The notes under the pieces are model-generated. The model worked only from the letters and a program-made list of their open reading frames with translations. It was not told the DNA's origin and made no database searches. The translations under genes and the position numbers were made by a program. This document shows positions 1 through 9,100 of a stretch of DNA of 64,000 nt, one piece after another; position 1 is the first letter of the stretch; every line of letters begins with the position of its first letter. Source of the stretch: Chthonobacter albigriseus (GTDB lineage Bacteria > Pseudomonadota > Alphaproteobacteria > Rhizobiales > Pleomorphomonadaceae); the NCBI RefSeq assembly GCF_013839445.1, contig NZ_JACDIT010000003.1, positions 353,961-417,960 of the forward strand, written 5' to 3'.

Positions 1-848
1 CGCTTGGCAAGGCCCAGCAGCGCCCCGAACACCACCAGATAGATCAGCGCATGGAAGCCGAGCTTCTTGCGTGCCTCCAGGTGCGGCTCGGCGGCCCACA
101 TCAGGAAGGCCGAGACGTCCTTGGCATACTGATCCACCGTCTGCGGCGTTCCGTCGGTGTATTCCACGACATCATCCGACAGCGGCGGCGCCATCGCCAG
201 CGACTGGCCCGCGATGAAGTAGGGGTTGTAGTACTGCCCCTCCGGCACCACGGTTCCTTCCGGCGGTTCCTGGTATCCGGTCAGCAGCGCGTGGATGTAG
301 TCCGGCCCCTGCTCCTGATAGGGCCAGAACACGTCGAGGACGAACCACGGGAAGCCGCGCTCCACCGCGCGCGCCTTGGCGATCAGCGAGAAGTCCGGCG
401 GGAGCGCGCCGCCGTTGGCCGCGCGGGCGGCGTTGTCGTTCGGGAACGGCGCAGGGAACGGGTCCTTCGGCTCGCGCGGGCGCTCCACCGGCTCGCCGGA
501 GTCGTCGAACCCGTCGATGATCGTGTACTCGGCCGCCAGTGCCTTCGCCTGTTCCTCGGTAAAGCCCGGTCCGCCCTCTTCGGCGAGGTTGCGGAACTTG
601 ACGAGGTTCATCGAGTGACAGGAGGCGCAGACCTCCTTGTACACCTTGTAGCCGCGCTGGAGCTGGGCGCGATCGTAGGTGCCGAAGATGCCCGCGAAGC
701 TCCAGTTCACATAGGCGGGCTTGTGGATCGGGAAGTGCGTCGGGGCGCCGGCGTGCTCCTCCTCGGCGGCAGCCGCGGCAAAGCTGCCGAGACCGATACC
801 GAGGCCGACCACGGCGGCGGCAGCCCAACGGAACATCTGATGTGTCAT
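1..848 (-). CDS. petC: Cytochrome c1 of the bc1 complex (3' end outside window)
   Basis: Membrane-anchored c-type cytochrome that passes electrons from the Rieske protein to soluble cytochrome c. About 282 residues are visible from the ATG at 848. They show an N-terminal signal peptide rich in Ala, the heme-binding motif CASCH (coded near 612-629), a Met-Ala-Pro-Pro segment that fits the axial heme ligand, and a C-terminal hydrophobic anchor running into the window edge. By family length only a few residues should be missing. It follows petB on the same strand after a 25-nt gap, so petA, petB and petC form one operon. It is a separate gene, not the petB-petC (fbcH) fusion seen in some relatives. 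Identification is secure. Confidence 0.95.
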   Translation of the reverse strand, partial: MTHQMFRWAAAAVVGLGIGLGSFAAAAAEEEHAGAPTHFPIHKPAYVNWSFAGIFGTYDRAQLQRGYKVYKEVCASCHSMNLVKFRNLAEEGGPGFTEEQAKALAAEYTIIDGFDDSGEPVERPREPKDPFPAPFPNDNAARAANGGALPPDFSLIAKARAVERGFPWFVLDVFWPYQEQGPDYIHALLTGYQEPPEGTVVPEGQYYNPYFIAGQSLAMAPPLSDDVVEYTDGTPQTVDQYAKDVSAFLMWAAEPHLEARKKLGFHALIYLVVFGALLGLAK

Positions 849-873
849 GATCGGGTTCCTTCCGTCGGGCGGA

Positions 874-2166
874 TCAGTGCTTGTCCGGGGCGGCGGTGGC
901 ACCGGCCGGATGGCCGTGCCCGCCGTTCTTGGCGAGGACATCGTCCAGGATCGAAACCGGCAGCGGCTTGGGCGTCTCCAGGAAGCCGAGCAGCGGCAGG
1001 ACGATCAGGAAGTGTGCGAAGTAGTAGGCCGTAGCGGCCTGCGCCATCGCTACATAGGTGCCTTCCGCCGGACGCGAGCCAAGCCAGCCCAGGAACACGC
1101 ACACCACCGCGAAGACCCAGAAGAAGATCTTGTAGAGCGGCCGGTAGCGGGCCGAGCGGACCTTCGAGGTGTCGAGCCAGGGCAGGAACACCAGAATGGC
1201 GATCGACCCGAACATGGCGATGACGCCGCCGAGCTTGGAGTTGATCGGCCCGATGTCGAAGGTGATCGCCCGCAGGATCGCGTAGAACGGCAGGAAGTAC
1301 CATTCCGGAACGATGTGCGCCGGGGTCACCAGCGGGTTGGCGACCTGGTAGTTGTCGGGGTGGCCGAGGAAGTTCGGCTGGTAGAACACGAACCAGAGGT
1401 AGAACACCAGGAACCAGACCAGCGCCAGGCCGTCCTTCATCGTCGCGAAGGGCGTGAAGGGAACCGTGTCCTTGGTGCTCTTCACATCGACGCCCGTGGG
1501 GTTGTTCTGCCCGGTGACGTGCAAGGCCCAGATGTGCAGGATCACCACGCCGAAGATCATGAACGGCAGGAGATAATGCAGCGAGAAGAAGCGGTTGAGC
1601 GTGGCGTCATCGACCGCGAAGCCGCCGATCAAGAGTGTCTGGATCGGCTGGCCGATCACCGGGATGGCGGTGAAGAAGTTGGTGATGACCGTCGCGCCCC
1701 AGAAGGACATCTGTCCCCACGGCAGCACGTAGCCCATGAAGGCGGTCGCCATCATCAGGAGCAGGATGATCACGCCGAGGATCCACAACAGCTCCCGCGG
1801 GGCCTTGTAGGAGCCGTAGTAGAGGCCGCGGAAGATGTGGATGTAGACGGCGATGAAGAACATCGACGCGCCGTTGGCGTGCAGGTAGCGCAGCAGCCAG
1901 CCCCAGTTCACGTCGCGCATGATCGCTTCGACGGACTCGAACGCCAGTTTTGAATCGGCTGCATAGTGCATCGCCAGCACCACGCCGGTGAGGATCTGCA
2001 CCACCAGCATGAACGTGAGAATGCCGCCGAACGTCCAGAAGTAGTTCAGGTTGCGCGGCGTCGGGTAGGACACGCCCGTATCGTGCAGCAGGCGCACGAT
2101 CGGCATCCGCGTGTCGATCCACTTCTCCACGCCCGTGCGGGGCTCGTAGGTCGAATGACCGGACAT
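874..2166 (-). CDS. petB: Cytochrome b of the bc1 complex
   Basis: Integral membrane diheme subunit carrying the quinol oxidation and reduction sites of the bc1 complex. The 430-residue product has the expected hydrophobic helices, the PEWY quinol-site motif near residue 287, and paired His residues in the helices around residues 95-115 and 195-215 that fit heme ligation. The open frame extends much further upstream, but the ATG at 2166 gives the family-typical N-terminus (MSGHSTYEP) and has a purine-rich stretch (gaggagat) just before it. The upstream extension only reads petA out of frame. It is the second gene of the petABC operon. Confidence 0.97.
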   Translation of the reverse strand: MSGHSTYEPRTGVEKWIDTRMPIVRLLHDTGVSYPTPRNLNYFWTFGGILTFMLVVQILTGVVLAMHYAADSKLAFESVEAIMRDVNWGWLLRYLHANGASMFFIAVYIHIFRGLYYGSYKAPRELLWILGVIILLLMMATAFMGYVLPWGQMSFWGATVITNFFTAIPVIGQPIQTLLIGGFAVDDATLNRFFSLHYLLPFMIFGVVILHIWALHVTGQNNPTGVDVKSTKDTVPFTPFATMKDGLALVWFLVFYLWFVFYQPNFLGHPDNYQVANPLVTPAHIVPEWYFLPFYAILRAITFDIGPINSKLGGVIAMFGSIAILVFLPWLDTSKVRSARYRPLYKIFFWVFAVVCVFLGWLGSRPAEGTYVAMAQAATAYYFAHFLIVLPLLGFLETPKPLPVSILDDVLAKNGGHGHPAGATAAPDKH

Positions 2167-2192
2167 GAGTATCTCCTCGCGAAGCGTCGGGA

Positions 2193-2756
2193 TCAGCCGA
2201 TGCGCAGCCGGGTATCGGAAACGAAGGTGTAGACGGGAACCAGGAGGTTCTCCGGGGCCGGCCCCTTGCGGATGCGGCCGGACGTGTCGTAGTGCGAGCC
2301 GTGGCACGGGCAGAACCAGCCGCCGAAGTCGCCCTGCTGGCCGAGCGGAATGCAGCCGAGGTGCGTGCAGACGCCGACGAGGATCAGGAAGTTCTCCTTG
2401 CCGGGCGCGGCGCGGTTCTCGTCGCTGGCCACCGCGTCGGCGGCGCCGTTGTCGTTGCGCGCGACCGGATCGCGAAGCTCGGCGACCGGCACCTGCTTGG
2501 CGGCTTCGATCTCCTCCGGCGTGCGGTTGCGGATGAACACCGGCTTGCCGCGCCACGGCACGGTGATCGCCTGCCCCGGTTCGATCGCGCCGACGTCCAC
2601 CTCGACCGAGGCGAGCGCGCGCGTGGAGGCATCCGGGTTCATCTGGTCGATGAACGGCCACAGCGCCGCTGCCGCGCCCACGGCACCCATCGCGCCGGTG
2701 GTCAGCATCAGGAAGTCGCGGCGGGTGGGTTCGTCCGAAGTGTGGGTCGAAGCCAA
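2193..2756 (-). CDS. petA: Rieske iron-sulfur subunit, probable TTG start
   Basis: The 2Fe-2S subunit of the bc1 complex, exported with its cluster through Tat. The visible motifs are [11 protein letters not shown] (twin-arginine anchor), CTHLGC near residue 131 and CPCHGSH near residue 149, which supply the cluster Cys and His ligands. The frame is open back to an ATG at 2846, but the TTG at 2756 is preceded at good spacing by GGAAAGGAA and gives 187 residues, starting close to the Tat motif as is usual. The ATGs at 2846 and 2834 would add a low-complexity 25-30 residue tail. I therefore prefer TTG; the start is the only real uncertainty. First gene of petABC. Confidence 0.93.
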   Translation of the reverse strand: MASTHTSDEPTRRDFLMLTTGAMGAVGAAAALWPFIDQMNPDASTRALASVEVDVGAIEPGQAITVPWRGKPVFIRNRTPEEIEAAKQVPVAELRDPVARNDNGAADAVASDENRAAPGKENFLILVGVCTHLGCIPLGQQGDFGGWFCPCHGSHYDTSGRIRKGPAPENLLVPVYTFVSDTRLRIG

Positions 2757-3140
2757 GGCAGGTTCCTTTCCAACGTCTCCCCGCGCCGCACCCCCCGCGG
2801 TGCTGCCGGTGGACTGAATTGTCGCTGTTCCCATGCAACAAACCACCCCTCTCGCGCTATCCCGGCTTTGGAAGGAGAAGCGGACGAGGCGGGGCCGTGA
2901 AGGGTCCAGTTCAGTCGACGAAGAAGGTCGGAATCGCTTTGGGGGCGCCGCCCAGGTCCGTCGGTCGGCGATGTTTTTGCACCAACGCCATGGAATGTCC
3001 AGTTGGGGCGAGACCGGGGCCTGACGAGATGTCCGACGACGTTTTGTCGCAACGCACCATGAAGCATCCCTATCGGCTCATCGACAGGGCCCACAGTGCA
3101 CTTTTCGTGAACAGAGCGGGTCGGCGCCGCCCCGTGCCGC
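2757..3140. other. Intergenic region upstream of petABC
   Basis: No convincing gene is present. It should hold the petABC promoter (transcribed leftward) and the 3' flank of the ABC exporter gene, whose stop is at 3141. Two imperfect copies of AACTGGAC followed by a degenerate CCATGG-like end are found on the minus strand about 90 nt apart (around 2897-2915 and 2989-3005). I could not assign them to a known regulator, and no clear -35/-10 pair stands out. Confidence 0.5.
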
Positions 3141-5057
3141 CTACTCCGCCGCCGCGCTCTCCTCTTCCAGGTCGTCGGTGATGAAGCCGCCGGTCTGCCG
3201 CGCCCAGAGGCTGGCGTAGAGACCACCGCGGGCGACCAGCTCGGCGTGCGTGCCTGTCTCCACGATCCGGCCTTTGTCCATCACGATCAGCCGGTCCATC
3301 CGCGCGATGGTCGACAGCCGGTGCGCGATGGCAATCACCGTCTTGCCTTCCATCAGCGTTTCCAGGCTCTCCTGGATCGCCGCCTCGATCTCGCTGTCGA
3401 GCGCGCTCGTCGCCTCGTCCAGCACCAGGATCGGCGCGTTCTTCAGAAGCACCCGTGCAATCGCGATCCGCTGCCGCTGCCCGCCGGAGAGCTTCACGCC
3501 CCGCTCGCCCACGTGCGCGTCGTAGCCCGACCGGCCACGATTGTCGGAAAGCCCGGGGATGAACTCGTGCGCCTTGGCGAGCGTGGCCGCCCGGACCATC
3601 TCCTCGTCGGTCGCGTCCGGCCGGCCGTACTTGATGTTGTCCCGGATCGAGCGGTGCAGCAGCGAGGTGTCCTGCGTCACCACCCCGATGGCGGCCCGAA
3701 GGCTGTCCTGCGTCACCGCGGCGATGTCCTGCCCGTCGATCAGGATCCGCCCGCCCTCCAGGTCGTAGAGCCTCAGGAACACGTTGACCAGCGTCGACTT
3801 GCCCGCCCCCGACGGCCCGACCAAGCCGATCTTCTCCCCCGGGGCGATGTCGATCGTCACCCCGTCGACAGCCGGCCTGCGGCTGCCGTCCTCCAGCAAC
3901 CGACCGTAGTCGAAGTGGAGATCCCGGAACGCCACGGCCCCGCGCGACACCCGCAGCGGCGCCGCGTCCGGCTGATCGATCACCACCTTCGGCCGGGCGA
4001 GCGACCGGACGGAATCCTCCAGCGTCCCGATCGAATCGTAGACGTCGCCGAGGTTGAACACCGCTGCGCGCGACAGCCCATGGATCTGGACCAGCAGCGC
4101 CAGCACGGCCGCGATGTCGCCGCCGCTGGCGAGCCCCGCCTGCCAGAGATGAACGCCGATCGCCGCCCCTGAAGCGACCAGCAGTCCGTTCATGAACGAC
4201 AGGATCACCGCCAGCGATGTCAGGTACCGCTGCTGGACGGTGCTCGCCTCCACGCCCGAGGCGAGTGCCTCGCGCACATGGCTGTCCTCCCGCCCGATCC
4301 CGGTGAACAGCCGGACGGTCATGTAGTTGGAGTAGCCGTCGACGATCCGCCCGGTGAAGATGGACGACGTCTCCGACACCCGCCGCGCCGCCGCGCGGCT
4401 TCGCGGCAGGTAGACCCAGAGAATCCCCACGAACGCGCCGATCCAAATCACCACCGGCAGCGCGAACAGCGGATGGTGAAGCAGCAGGAACACGATGGTG
4501 CCGATCAGGAACAGGATCGCGTAGAGCAGCTGGTCCGCCAGCTGCCGCACCAGGCTGCGGATCGCCTGCCCGGTCTGCCCCACCTTGGTCGCGATCCGCC
4601 CGACGAAATCGTTCTGGAAGAACGAGATGTCGGCCCGCGACACGTATTCGTGCGTCCGCCAGCGCACCAGCACGCCGACGTTCCGCAGCAGGGTCTGGTT
4701 GCGCACCAGCGAGGCGATCACCGTCACGCTCGGGCGGATCACCACCAGGAGGAGCGCGAACAGCGCGATATCCCAGGCATGAGCTTGCAGGAACGCCGGA
4801 TTCGGCGCCTGCGAGACGAGGTCCACCAGGCGCCCGATCATCCACGGGATGGCGATCTCCACCGCGGTCGTCGCCGACGTCAGCGCGATCATCAGAACCA
4901 CCGCCCACCCGGTCTCGGCGAAGAACGAGCGGACTACGCGCCACACGCTCGTTGGCGGGGTCAGCGGGTGCTCGCCGGCCGTCGGCTTCAGAGGGTCGAT
5001 GCGATCTTCGAACCAGCGGAACAGGCGGTCGATCAGGCTGGCGGGACGTGAGCTCAT
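3141..5057 (-). CDS. Fused ABC exporter (TMD-NBD), paralogue A
   Basis: Half-transporter of the MsbA-like exporter class: an N-terminal membrane domain of about six helices (residues ~40-340) and a C-terminal ATPase. The NBD has GPSGAGKST (Walker A), LSGGQ signature, ILVLDEATSALD (Walker B and D-loop) and a switch His. The start at 5057 (MSSRPASL) is chosen because it matches the N-terminus of the paralogue at 6267-8123; the upstream frame continues only by chance. From about residue 398 to the end (~240 residues) it is identical to that paralogue, while the membrane domains differ widely, so the two may handle different cargo or form a heterodimer. The substrate is not predictable. Confidence 0.9.
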   Translation of the reverse strand: MSSRPASLIDRLFRWFEDRIDPLKPTAGEHPLTPPTSVWRVVRSFFAETGWAVVLMIALTSATTAVEIAIPWMIGRLVDLVSQAPNPAFLQAHAWDIALFALLLVVIRPSVTVIASLVRNQTLLRNVGVLVRWRTHEYVSRADISFFQNDFVGRIATKVGQTGQAIRSLVRQLADQLLYAILFLIGTIVFLLLHHPLFALPVVIWIGAFVGILWVYLPRSRAAARRVSETSSIFTGRIVDGYSNYMTVRLFTGIGREDSHVREALASGVEASTVQQRYLTSLAVILSFMNGLLVASGAAIGVHLWQAGLASGGDIAAVLALLVQIHGLSRAAVFNLGDVYDSIGTLEDSVRSLARPKVVIDQPDAAPLRVSRGAVAFRDLHFDYGRLLEDGSRRPAVDGVTIDIAPGEKIGLVGPSGAGKSTLVNVFLRLYDLEGGRILIDGQDIAAVTQDSLRAAIGVVTQDTSLLHRSIRDNIKYGRPDATDEEMVRAATLAKAHEFIPGLSDNRGRSGYDAHVGERGVKLSGGQRQRIAIARVLLKNAPILVLDEATSALDSEIEAAIQESLETLMEGKTVIAIAHRLSTIARMDRLIVMDKGRIVETGTHAELVARGGLYASLWARQTGGFITDDLEEESAAAE

Positions 5058-5260
5058 GGCGCGAGTGTGGGGATGGCAGCGATTTCGGCAAGGGGAGAAC
5101 GGCAAATCGGGTGCGATTGTCCCGTCTTGCCAGCCATTTGCGTCGCCGTCTCCCGAAAACGTGAGCGGAGGTTGATGAGCCGGCGGCCACCACTCTCCGT
5201 AAGGTCGCCTTGCATGCAAATGGCGCGATCGTTCGCGTCGTCCTGGAGGAGACAACACCA

Positions 5261-6247
5261 ATGCAGACCCCATCGAACCGCATCGATCGGCGCGATCTCA
5301 TCGTCGGAGGCGTTTCCGCCCTGGCCCTCGGTGCCGCCGGCGCCGTGTCCTTCGCCCCGCCGGCCCGGGCCGCGGCTCCCCAGGTCGGTCCGGAGAAGCC
5401 GTCCTTCTACCGCTTCAAGCTCGGCAGCTTCGAGGTCGTCACCCTGCTGGACGGCCTGCGTCCCGGCGACGGCCCCCACCCCACCTTTGGCGCGAACCAG
5501 TCGCCGGAGGACGTCGCAGCCCTGATGACCGCGAACTTCCTGCCGCCCAACCAGATGGTGAACAGCTTCACGCCCGTGCTGGTCAACACCGGGCGCGAGG
5601 TCGTGCTGTTCGACACCGGCCTCGGAGCCGGCGCCCGCCCGGCCATGGGACGCCTCGCCGACCGGCTCGCCGCGGCCGGCTATGCACCCGACCAGATCGA
5701 CATCGTCGTCCTGACCCACCTCCACGGCGACCACATCGGCGGCCTGATGGAAGGCGACAAGCCCGCCTTCGCCAACGCGCGTTATGTCACCGGATCCAAG
5801 GAATACGATTTCTGGACAAAGACGGCCCCGTCCACCCCGGCTGCCGAATCTGCGAAAGCGGTGGAGGCCAAGGTGGTGCCCCTCGCCGAGAAGATGACTT
5901 TCATCGACGACGGCGCCAGCGTGGTCTCCGGCATCACGGCAATGGCTGCCCACGGACATACCCCGGGACACATGATCTTCAATCTGGAAAGCGACGGGCG
6001 CCGCCTCGTGCTGACCGCCGACACCGCCAACCACTACGTCGCATCGCTGCAGAAACCCGACTGGGAAGTCCGCTTCGATGCCGACAAGGCCGCCGCGGCG
6101 GCCACCCGCAAGTCGGTGTTCGGCATGCTCGCCGCCGACAAGGTCCCCTTCGTCGGCTACCACATGCCCTTCCCCGCGGTCGGCTTCGTGGAGCCGATGG
6201 GCGAGGGCTTCCGCTACGTCCCGGCGAGCTACCAGTTCGACCTCTGA
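5261..6247 (+). CDS. Tat-exported metallo-beta-lactamase-fold hydrolase
   Basis: A 328-residue MBL-superfamily hydrolase. Residues 9-40 form a twin-arginine signal (DRRDLIVGG, then a hydrophobic stretch and an Ala-rich cleavage region), so it should act in the periplasm. The metal motif THLHGDHIGG lies near residue 151, with further ligands in a GHTPGH segment and a TADT segment, as in lactonase and quorum-quenching-type members. The ATG at 5261 follows GGAGGA about 10 nt upstream; the longer frame from 5210 lacks these features. It sits between two ABC exporters, divergent from one and convergent with the other. The actual substrate is unknown. Confidence 0.88.
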   Translation: MQTPSNRIDRRDLIVGGVSALALGAAGAVSFAPPARAAAPQVGPEKPSFYRFKLGSFEVVTLLDGLRPGDGPHPTFGANQSPEDVAALMTANFLPPNQMVNSFTPVLVNTGREVVLFDTGLGAGARPAMGRLADRLAAAGYAPDQIDIVVLTHLHGDHIGGLMEGDKPAFANARYVTGSKEYDFWTKTAPSTPAAESAKAVEAKVVPLAEKMTFIDDGASVVSGITAMAAHGHTPGHMIFNLESDGRRLVLTADTANHYVASLQKPDWEVRFDADKAAAAATRKSVFGMLAADKVPFVGYHMPFPAVGFVEPMGEGFRYVPASYQFDL

Positions 6248-6266
6248 CGGAAGGCGCGGCGGCGGC

Positions 6267-8123
6267 TCACTCCGCCGCCGCGCTCTCCTCTTCCAGGTCG
6301 TCTGTGATGAAGCCGCCGGTCTGCCGCGCCCAGAGGCTGGCGTAGAGGCCGCCGCGGGCGACCAGCTCGGCGTGCGTGCCTGTCTCCACGATCCGGCCCT
6401 TGTCCATCACGATCAGCCGGTCCATCCGCGCGATGGTCGACAGCCGGTGCGCGATGGCGATCACCGTTTTGCCTTCCATCAGCGTTTCCAGGCTCTCCTG
6501 GATCGCCGCCTCGATCTCGCTGTCGAGCGCGCTCGTCGCCTCGTCCAGCACCAGGATCGGCGCGTTCTTCAGAAGCACCCGTGCAATCGCGATCCGCTGC
6601 CGCTGCCCGCCGGAGAGCTTCACGCCCCGCTCGCCCACGTGCGCGTCGTAGCCCGACCGGCCACGATTGTCGGAAAGCCCGGGGATGAACTCGTGCGCCT
6701 TGGCGAGCGTGGCCGCCCGGACCATCTCCTCGTCGGTCGCGTCCGGCCGGCCGTACTTGATGTTGTCGCGGATCGAGCGGTGCAGCAGCGAGGTGTCCTG
6801 CGTCACCACCCCGATCGCCGCGCGGAGACTGTCCTGCGTCACCGCGGCGATGTCCTGCCCGTCGATCAGGATCCGCCCGCCCTCCAGGTCGTAGAGCCGC
6901 AGGAACACGTTGACCAGCGTCGACTTGCCCGCCCCCGACGGTCCGACCAGCCCGATCTTCTCCCCCGGGGCGATGTCGATCGTTACCCCGTCGAGCGCCC
7001 CGCGCGTCTTGCCGTAGTGGAAGTGCACGTCATCGAACCGCACCCGTCCGCCGCCGACCGCGAGCGGCTTGGCCACCGGCTTGTCGACCACGGTGTGCGG
7101 CGTCGCGATCGTCGTGATGCCGTCCTGCACGGTGCCGATGTTCTCGAAGATGCCGGTCACCTCCCACATGATCCAGCCGGACATGTTGATGATGCGCACC
7201 ACGAGACCGCCTACCAGCGCGATGGAGCCCGTCGAGATCGAGCCGAGCGACCACAGCCAGATCGCCGTCGCGCCGGTGATGAACACCAGCACGCTGTTCA
7301 GCGCCGAGATCGTCATCGTCATCCGCGTGATCAGCCGCTGCTGGTCGAAGAACTCCTTGGTGTGGTCGACCAGCGCCTGCCGCGCGAAGTCGTCCTCGCG
7401 GTCGGTATGGGCGAACAGCTTCACGGTATGGATGTTCGTGTAGCTGTCGACGATGCGCCCGGTCAGCAGCGAGCGTGCCTCGGAGATCGACTCCGACTTC
7501 TGCTTCACGCGGGGGATGAACCAGCGAAGCACCAGAAGGTAGGCGCCGATCCAGACCACCAGCGGCGCGGCGAGCCGGAGGTCCGCCTCGGCGAACAGGT
7601 AGAGCGCCGATCCCGTGTAGAGCATCACGAACCAGACCGCGTCCGCCCCCTGCACCAGCGACTCGCGCAACGCCGGACCGGTCTGCACGATCTTGTTGGC
7701 GACGCGGCCGGCGAAGTCGTTGTTGAAGAACCCGATCGACTGCCTGAGCACGTATCGGTGGTTCTGCCAGCGGATCAGGTTGGTGAAACCCGGCGCGATC
7801 GCCTGATGAACGAGCAGGTCGTGCAGCGCCGTGAAAATCGGCCGCGCGATCACGATTACGAAGCCCATCCAGAGGAATGTGGCCCCGTGGTCCGCCCACA
7901 GCCGTTCCGGCGTCGTCGCGCCCAGAATGTCGACGATCGCGCCGATGTAGCGGAAGATCGACACCTCGATCAGCGCCACCACCAGCCCGACCGCCAGGAG
8001 CACCGCGAACGGCTTCCAGACCTGCCGCAGATGGTGCCAGTAGAACGCCAGAAGGCCGACCGGCGGCTGGCCGGCCGTATGGTCGCGGAACGGGTCGATC
8101 AGGCCTTCAAAGAAGCGGAACAT
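6267..8123 (-). CDS. Fused ABC exporter (TMD-NBD), paralogue B
   Basis: A 618-residue TMD-NBD exporter with the same architecture as the gene at 3141-5057. The start at 8123 (MFRFFEGLIDP) aligns with the LFRWFEDRIDP segment near the start of the paralogue. The membrane domain (residues ~35-320) is clearly related but divergent. From about residue 378 the sequence is identical in protein to paralogue A, and the DNA differs at only scattered, silent sites. Walker A, signature, Walker B and H-loop are intact. Its stop codon lies 20 nt from the stop of the MBL-fold gene. The two exporters probably arose by duplication, and their NBD regions have been homogenised since. Confidence 0.9.
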   Translation of the reverse strand: MFRFFEGLIDPFRDHTAGQPPVGLLAFYWHHLRQVWKPFAVLLAVGLVVALIEVSIFRYIGAIVDILGATTPERLWADHGATFLWMGFVIVIARPIFTALHDLLVHQAIAPGFTNLIRWQNHRYVLRQSIGFFNNDFAGRVANKIVQTGPALRESLVQGADAVWFVMLYTGSALYLFAEADLRLAAPLVVWIGAYLLVLRWFIPRVKQKSESISEARSLLTGRIVDSYTNIHTVKLFAHTDREDDFARQALVDHTKEFFDQQRLITRMTMTISALNSVLVFITGATAIWLWSLGSISTGSIALVGGLVVRIINMSGWIMWEVTGIFENIGTVQDGITTIATPHTVVDKPVAKPLAVGGGRVRFDDVHFHYGKTRGALDGVTIDIAPGEKIGLVGPSGAGKSTLVNVFLRLYDLEGGRILIDGQDIAAVTQDSLRAAIGVVTQDTSLLHRSIRDNIKYGRPDATDEEMVRAATLAKAHEFIPGLSDNRGRSGYDAHVGERGVKLSGGQRQRIAIARVLLKNAPILVLDEATSALDSEIEAAIQESLETLMEGKTVIAIAHRLSTIARMDRLIVMDKGRIVETGTHAELVARGGLYASLWARQTGGFITDDLEEESAAAE

Positions 8124-8392
8124 GGGACAAAACGATCCTGTTGGGATGCCATGCGGCGTCGGCGAAAACGCCATGTCGGACCGCGGCCGCAATCAACGGC
8201 CACCTCTGCCGACTCGCCGTACGAGATGATTGAAGCCTAGCGCAGCGGATCGACGGGAGCACCTGAACTCCCCGTGTGCGACTTTCTCGTGACGGACCTG
8301 GACCCCGGACTGTTTTTTCCGTGCACCGAAACAAATCGGTCCGCGTCCCCAAAGTTGGTGACGCGCCCGCTTTTCCCCCACCATAGCTTGGT

Positions 8393-8538
8393 GTGCGTCA
8401 CCGCGTGTAAGGCCTCGCGCGTCTCCGCAGGGACTTTTCGCGTCGCGCTACCCCCGAGGCCCGGTTCTCCCTAGACCCACACCCCTCGGCGGCGGGAACC
8501 GCCCGGCGCTCCCTCAATCGCCGGGCGGTTTCCCGTTT
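8393..8538 (+). ncRNA. Candidate small RNA (alpha-r45-like position)
   Basis: The evidence is a perfect 12-bp stem, AACCGCCCGGCG at 8497-8508 pairing with CGCCGGGCGGTT at 8519-8530, followed by TCCCGTTTT. This is a Rho-independent terminator on the plus strand with no protein gene before it. A weak promoter-like pair (TTGGTG at 8355 and ACCATA near 8380) would start a transcript of about 145 nt. From memory, the alpha-r45 family of rhizobial trans-sRNAs lies between an ABC transporter gene and an RNA methyltransferase gene, which is exactly this context, and has this length. The 5' end is a guess; no covariance search was possible. Confidence 0.5.
8497..8538 (+). terminator. Rho-independent terminator of the candidate sRNA
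   Basis: A 12-bp perfect GC-rich stem with a 10-nt loop (8509-8518), followed by a short T-rich tract ending near 8538. It lies 40 nt upstream of trmL, so it ends something transcribed before that gene, not trmL itself. Confidence 0.75.
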
Positions 8539-8579
8539 TCGCTTTCCGCGGTGGCGGACCCGTCCTAGAACGCGGCGGC

Positions 8580-9071
8580 ATGATCGCACTCGCCCTCTAC
8601 CAACCCGATATCGCCCAGAACACGGGCACGCTGCTGCGCCTTGGCGCCTGCCTCGGAGTCCCGGTCCACGTCATCGGTCCGCCCGGTTTCGACCTGTCCG
8701 ACCGCGCGCTCCGCCGTGCCGGCATGGACTACCTTGAGCAGGCGACACTGGTCCGCCACATCGGTTGGACCGCCTTCCTGACGTGGGCGGAAGCGGAGCG
8801 CCGCCACATCGTGCTGGCCACCACGAAGGGCGCCCTGCCCTATGCGGAGCACGCCTTCGGCTCGGCCGACGTGATCCTCCTCGGCCGCGAATCCGCGGGC
8901 GTCCCTGACGCGGTCCACGAGCGCGCCGACGCGCGCATCACCATCCCGATGCGGCCGGGTTTGCGATCCGTCAACGTCGCGCTGGCCGGCGCGATGATCC
9001 TGGGCGAGGCCCTGCGGCAGACCGGCGCCTTCCCGGCACGGGCCGGTGACAGCGCTGGCGAACCGTCGTAA
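8580..9071 (+). CDS. trmL: tRNA (cytidine(34)-2'-O)-methyltransferase
   Basis: A small SPOUT-class methyltransferase of 163 residues that 2'-O-methylates the wobble nucleotide of certain leucine tRNAs using SAM. It has the TrmL N-terminus ([17 protein letters not shown]), the [10 protein letters not shown] segment near residue 100 and the [10 protein letters not shown] knot-forming C-terminus near residue 132. Length and motifs agree with TrmL and not with the larger SpoU rRNA enzymes. hemF follows after 29 nt, so they may be cotranscribed. Confidence 0.92.
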   Translation: MIALALYQPDIAQNTGTLLRLGACLGVPVHVIGPPGFDLSDRALRRAGMDYLEQATLVRHIGWTAFLTWAEAERRHIVLATTKGALPYAEHAFGSADVILLGRESAGVPDAVHERADARITIPMRPGLRSVNVALAGAMILGEALRQTGAFPARAGDSAGEPS

Positions 9072-9100
9072 ACCGGCCGCAACCCAAGGAGAACGACCCG

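Larger units (their letters stand above)
8124..8579. other. Intergenic region between ABC exporter and trmL
   Basis: No protein gene is convincing here. The region carries the divergent upstream sequences of the exporter gene (minus strand) and of trmL (plus strand). Its right half contains a strong GC-rich hairpin followed by a T-rich tract, annotated separately as the 3' end of a candidate small RNA. Confidence 0.6.

Noticed and set aside
2897..3005. Two imperfect AACTGGAC repeats before petA
   Set aside because: Only about 13 of 17 positions agree; chance similarity cannot be excluded, so I do not call a site.
6078..8240. A 720-codon frame opposite ABC exporter B
   Set aside because: Shadow of the exporter; it has no independent motif and starts inside the MBL-fold gene.
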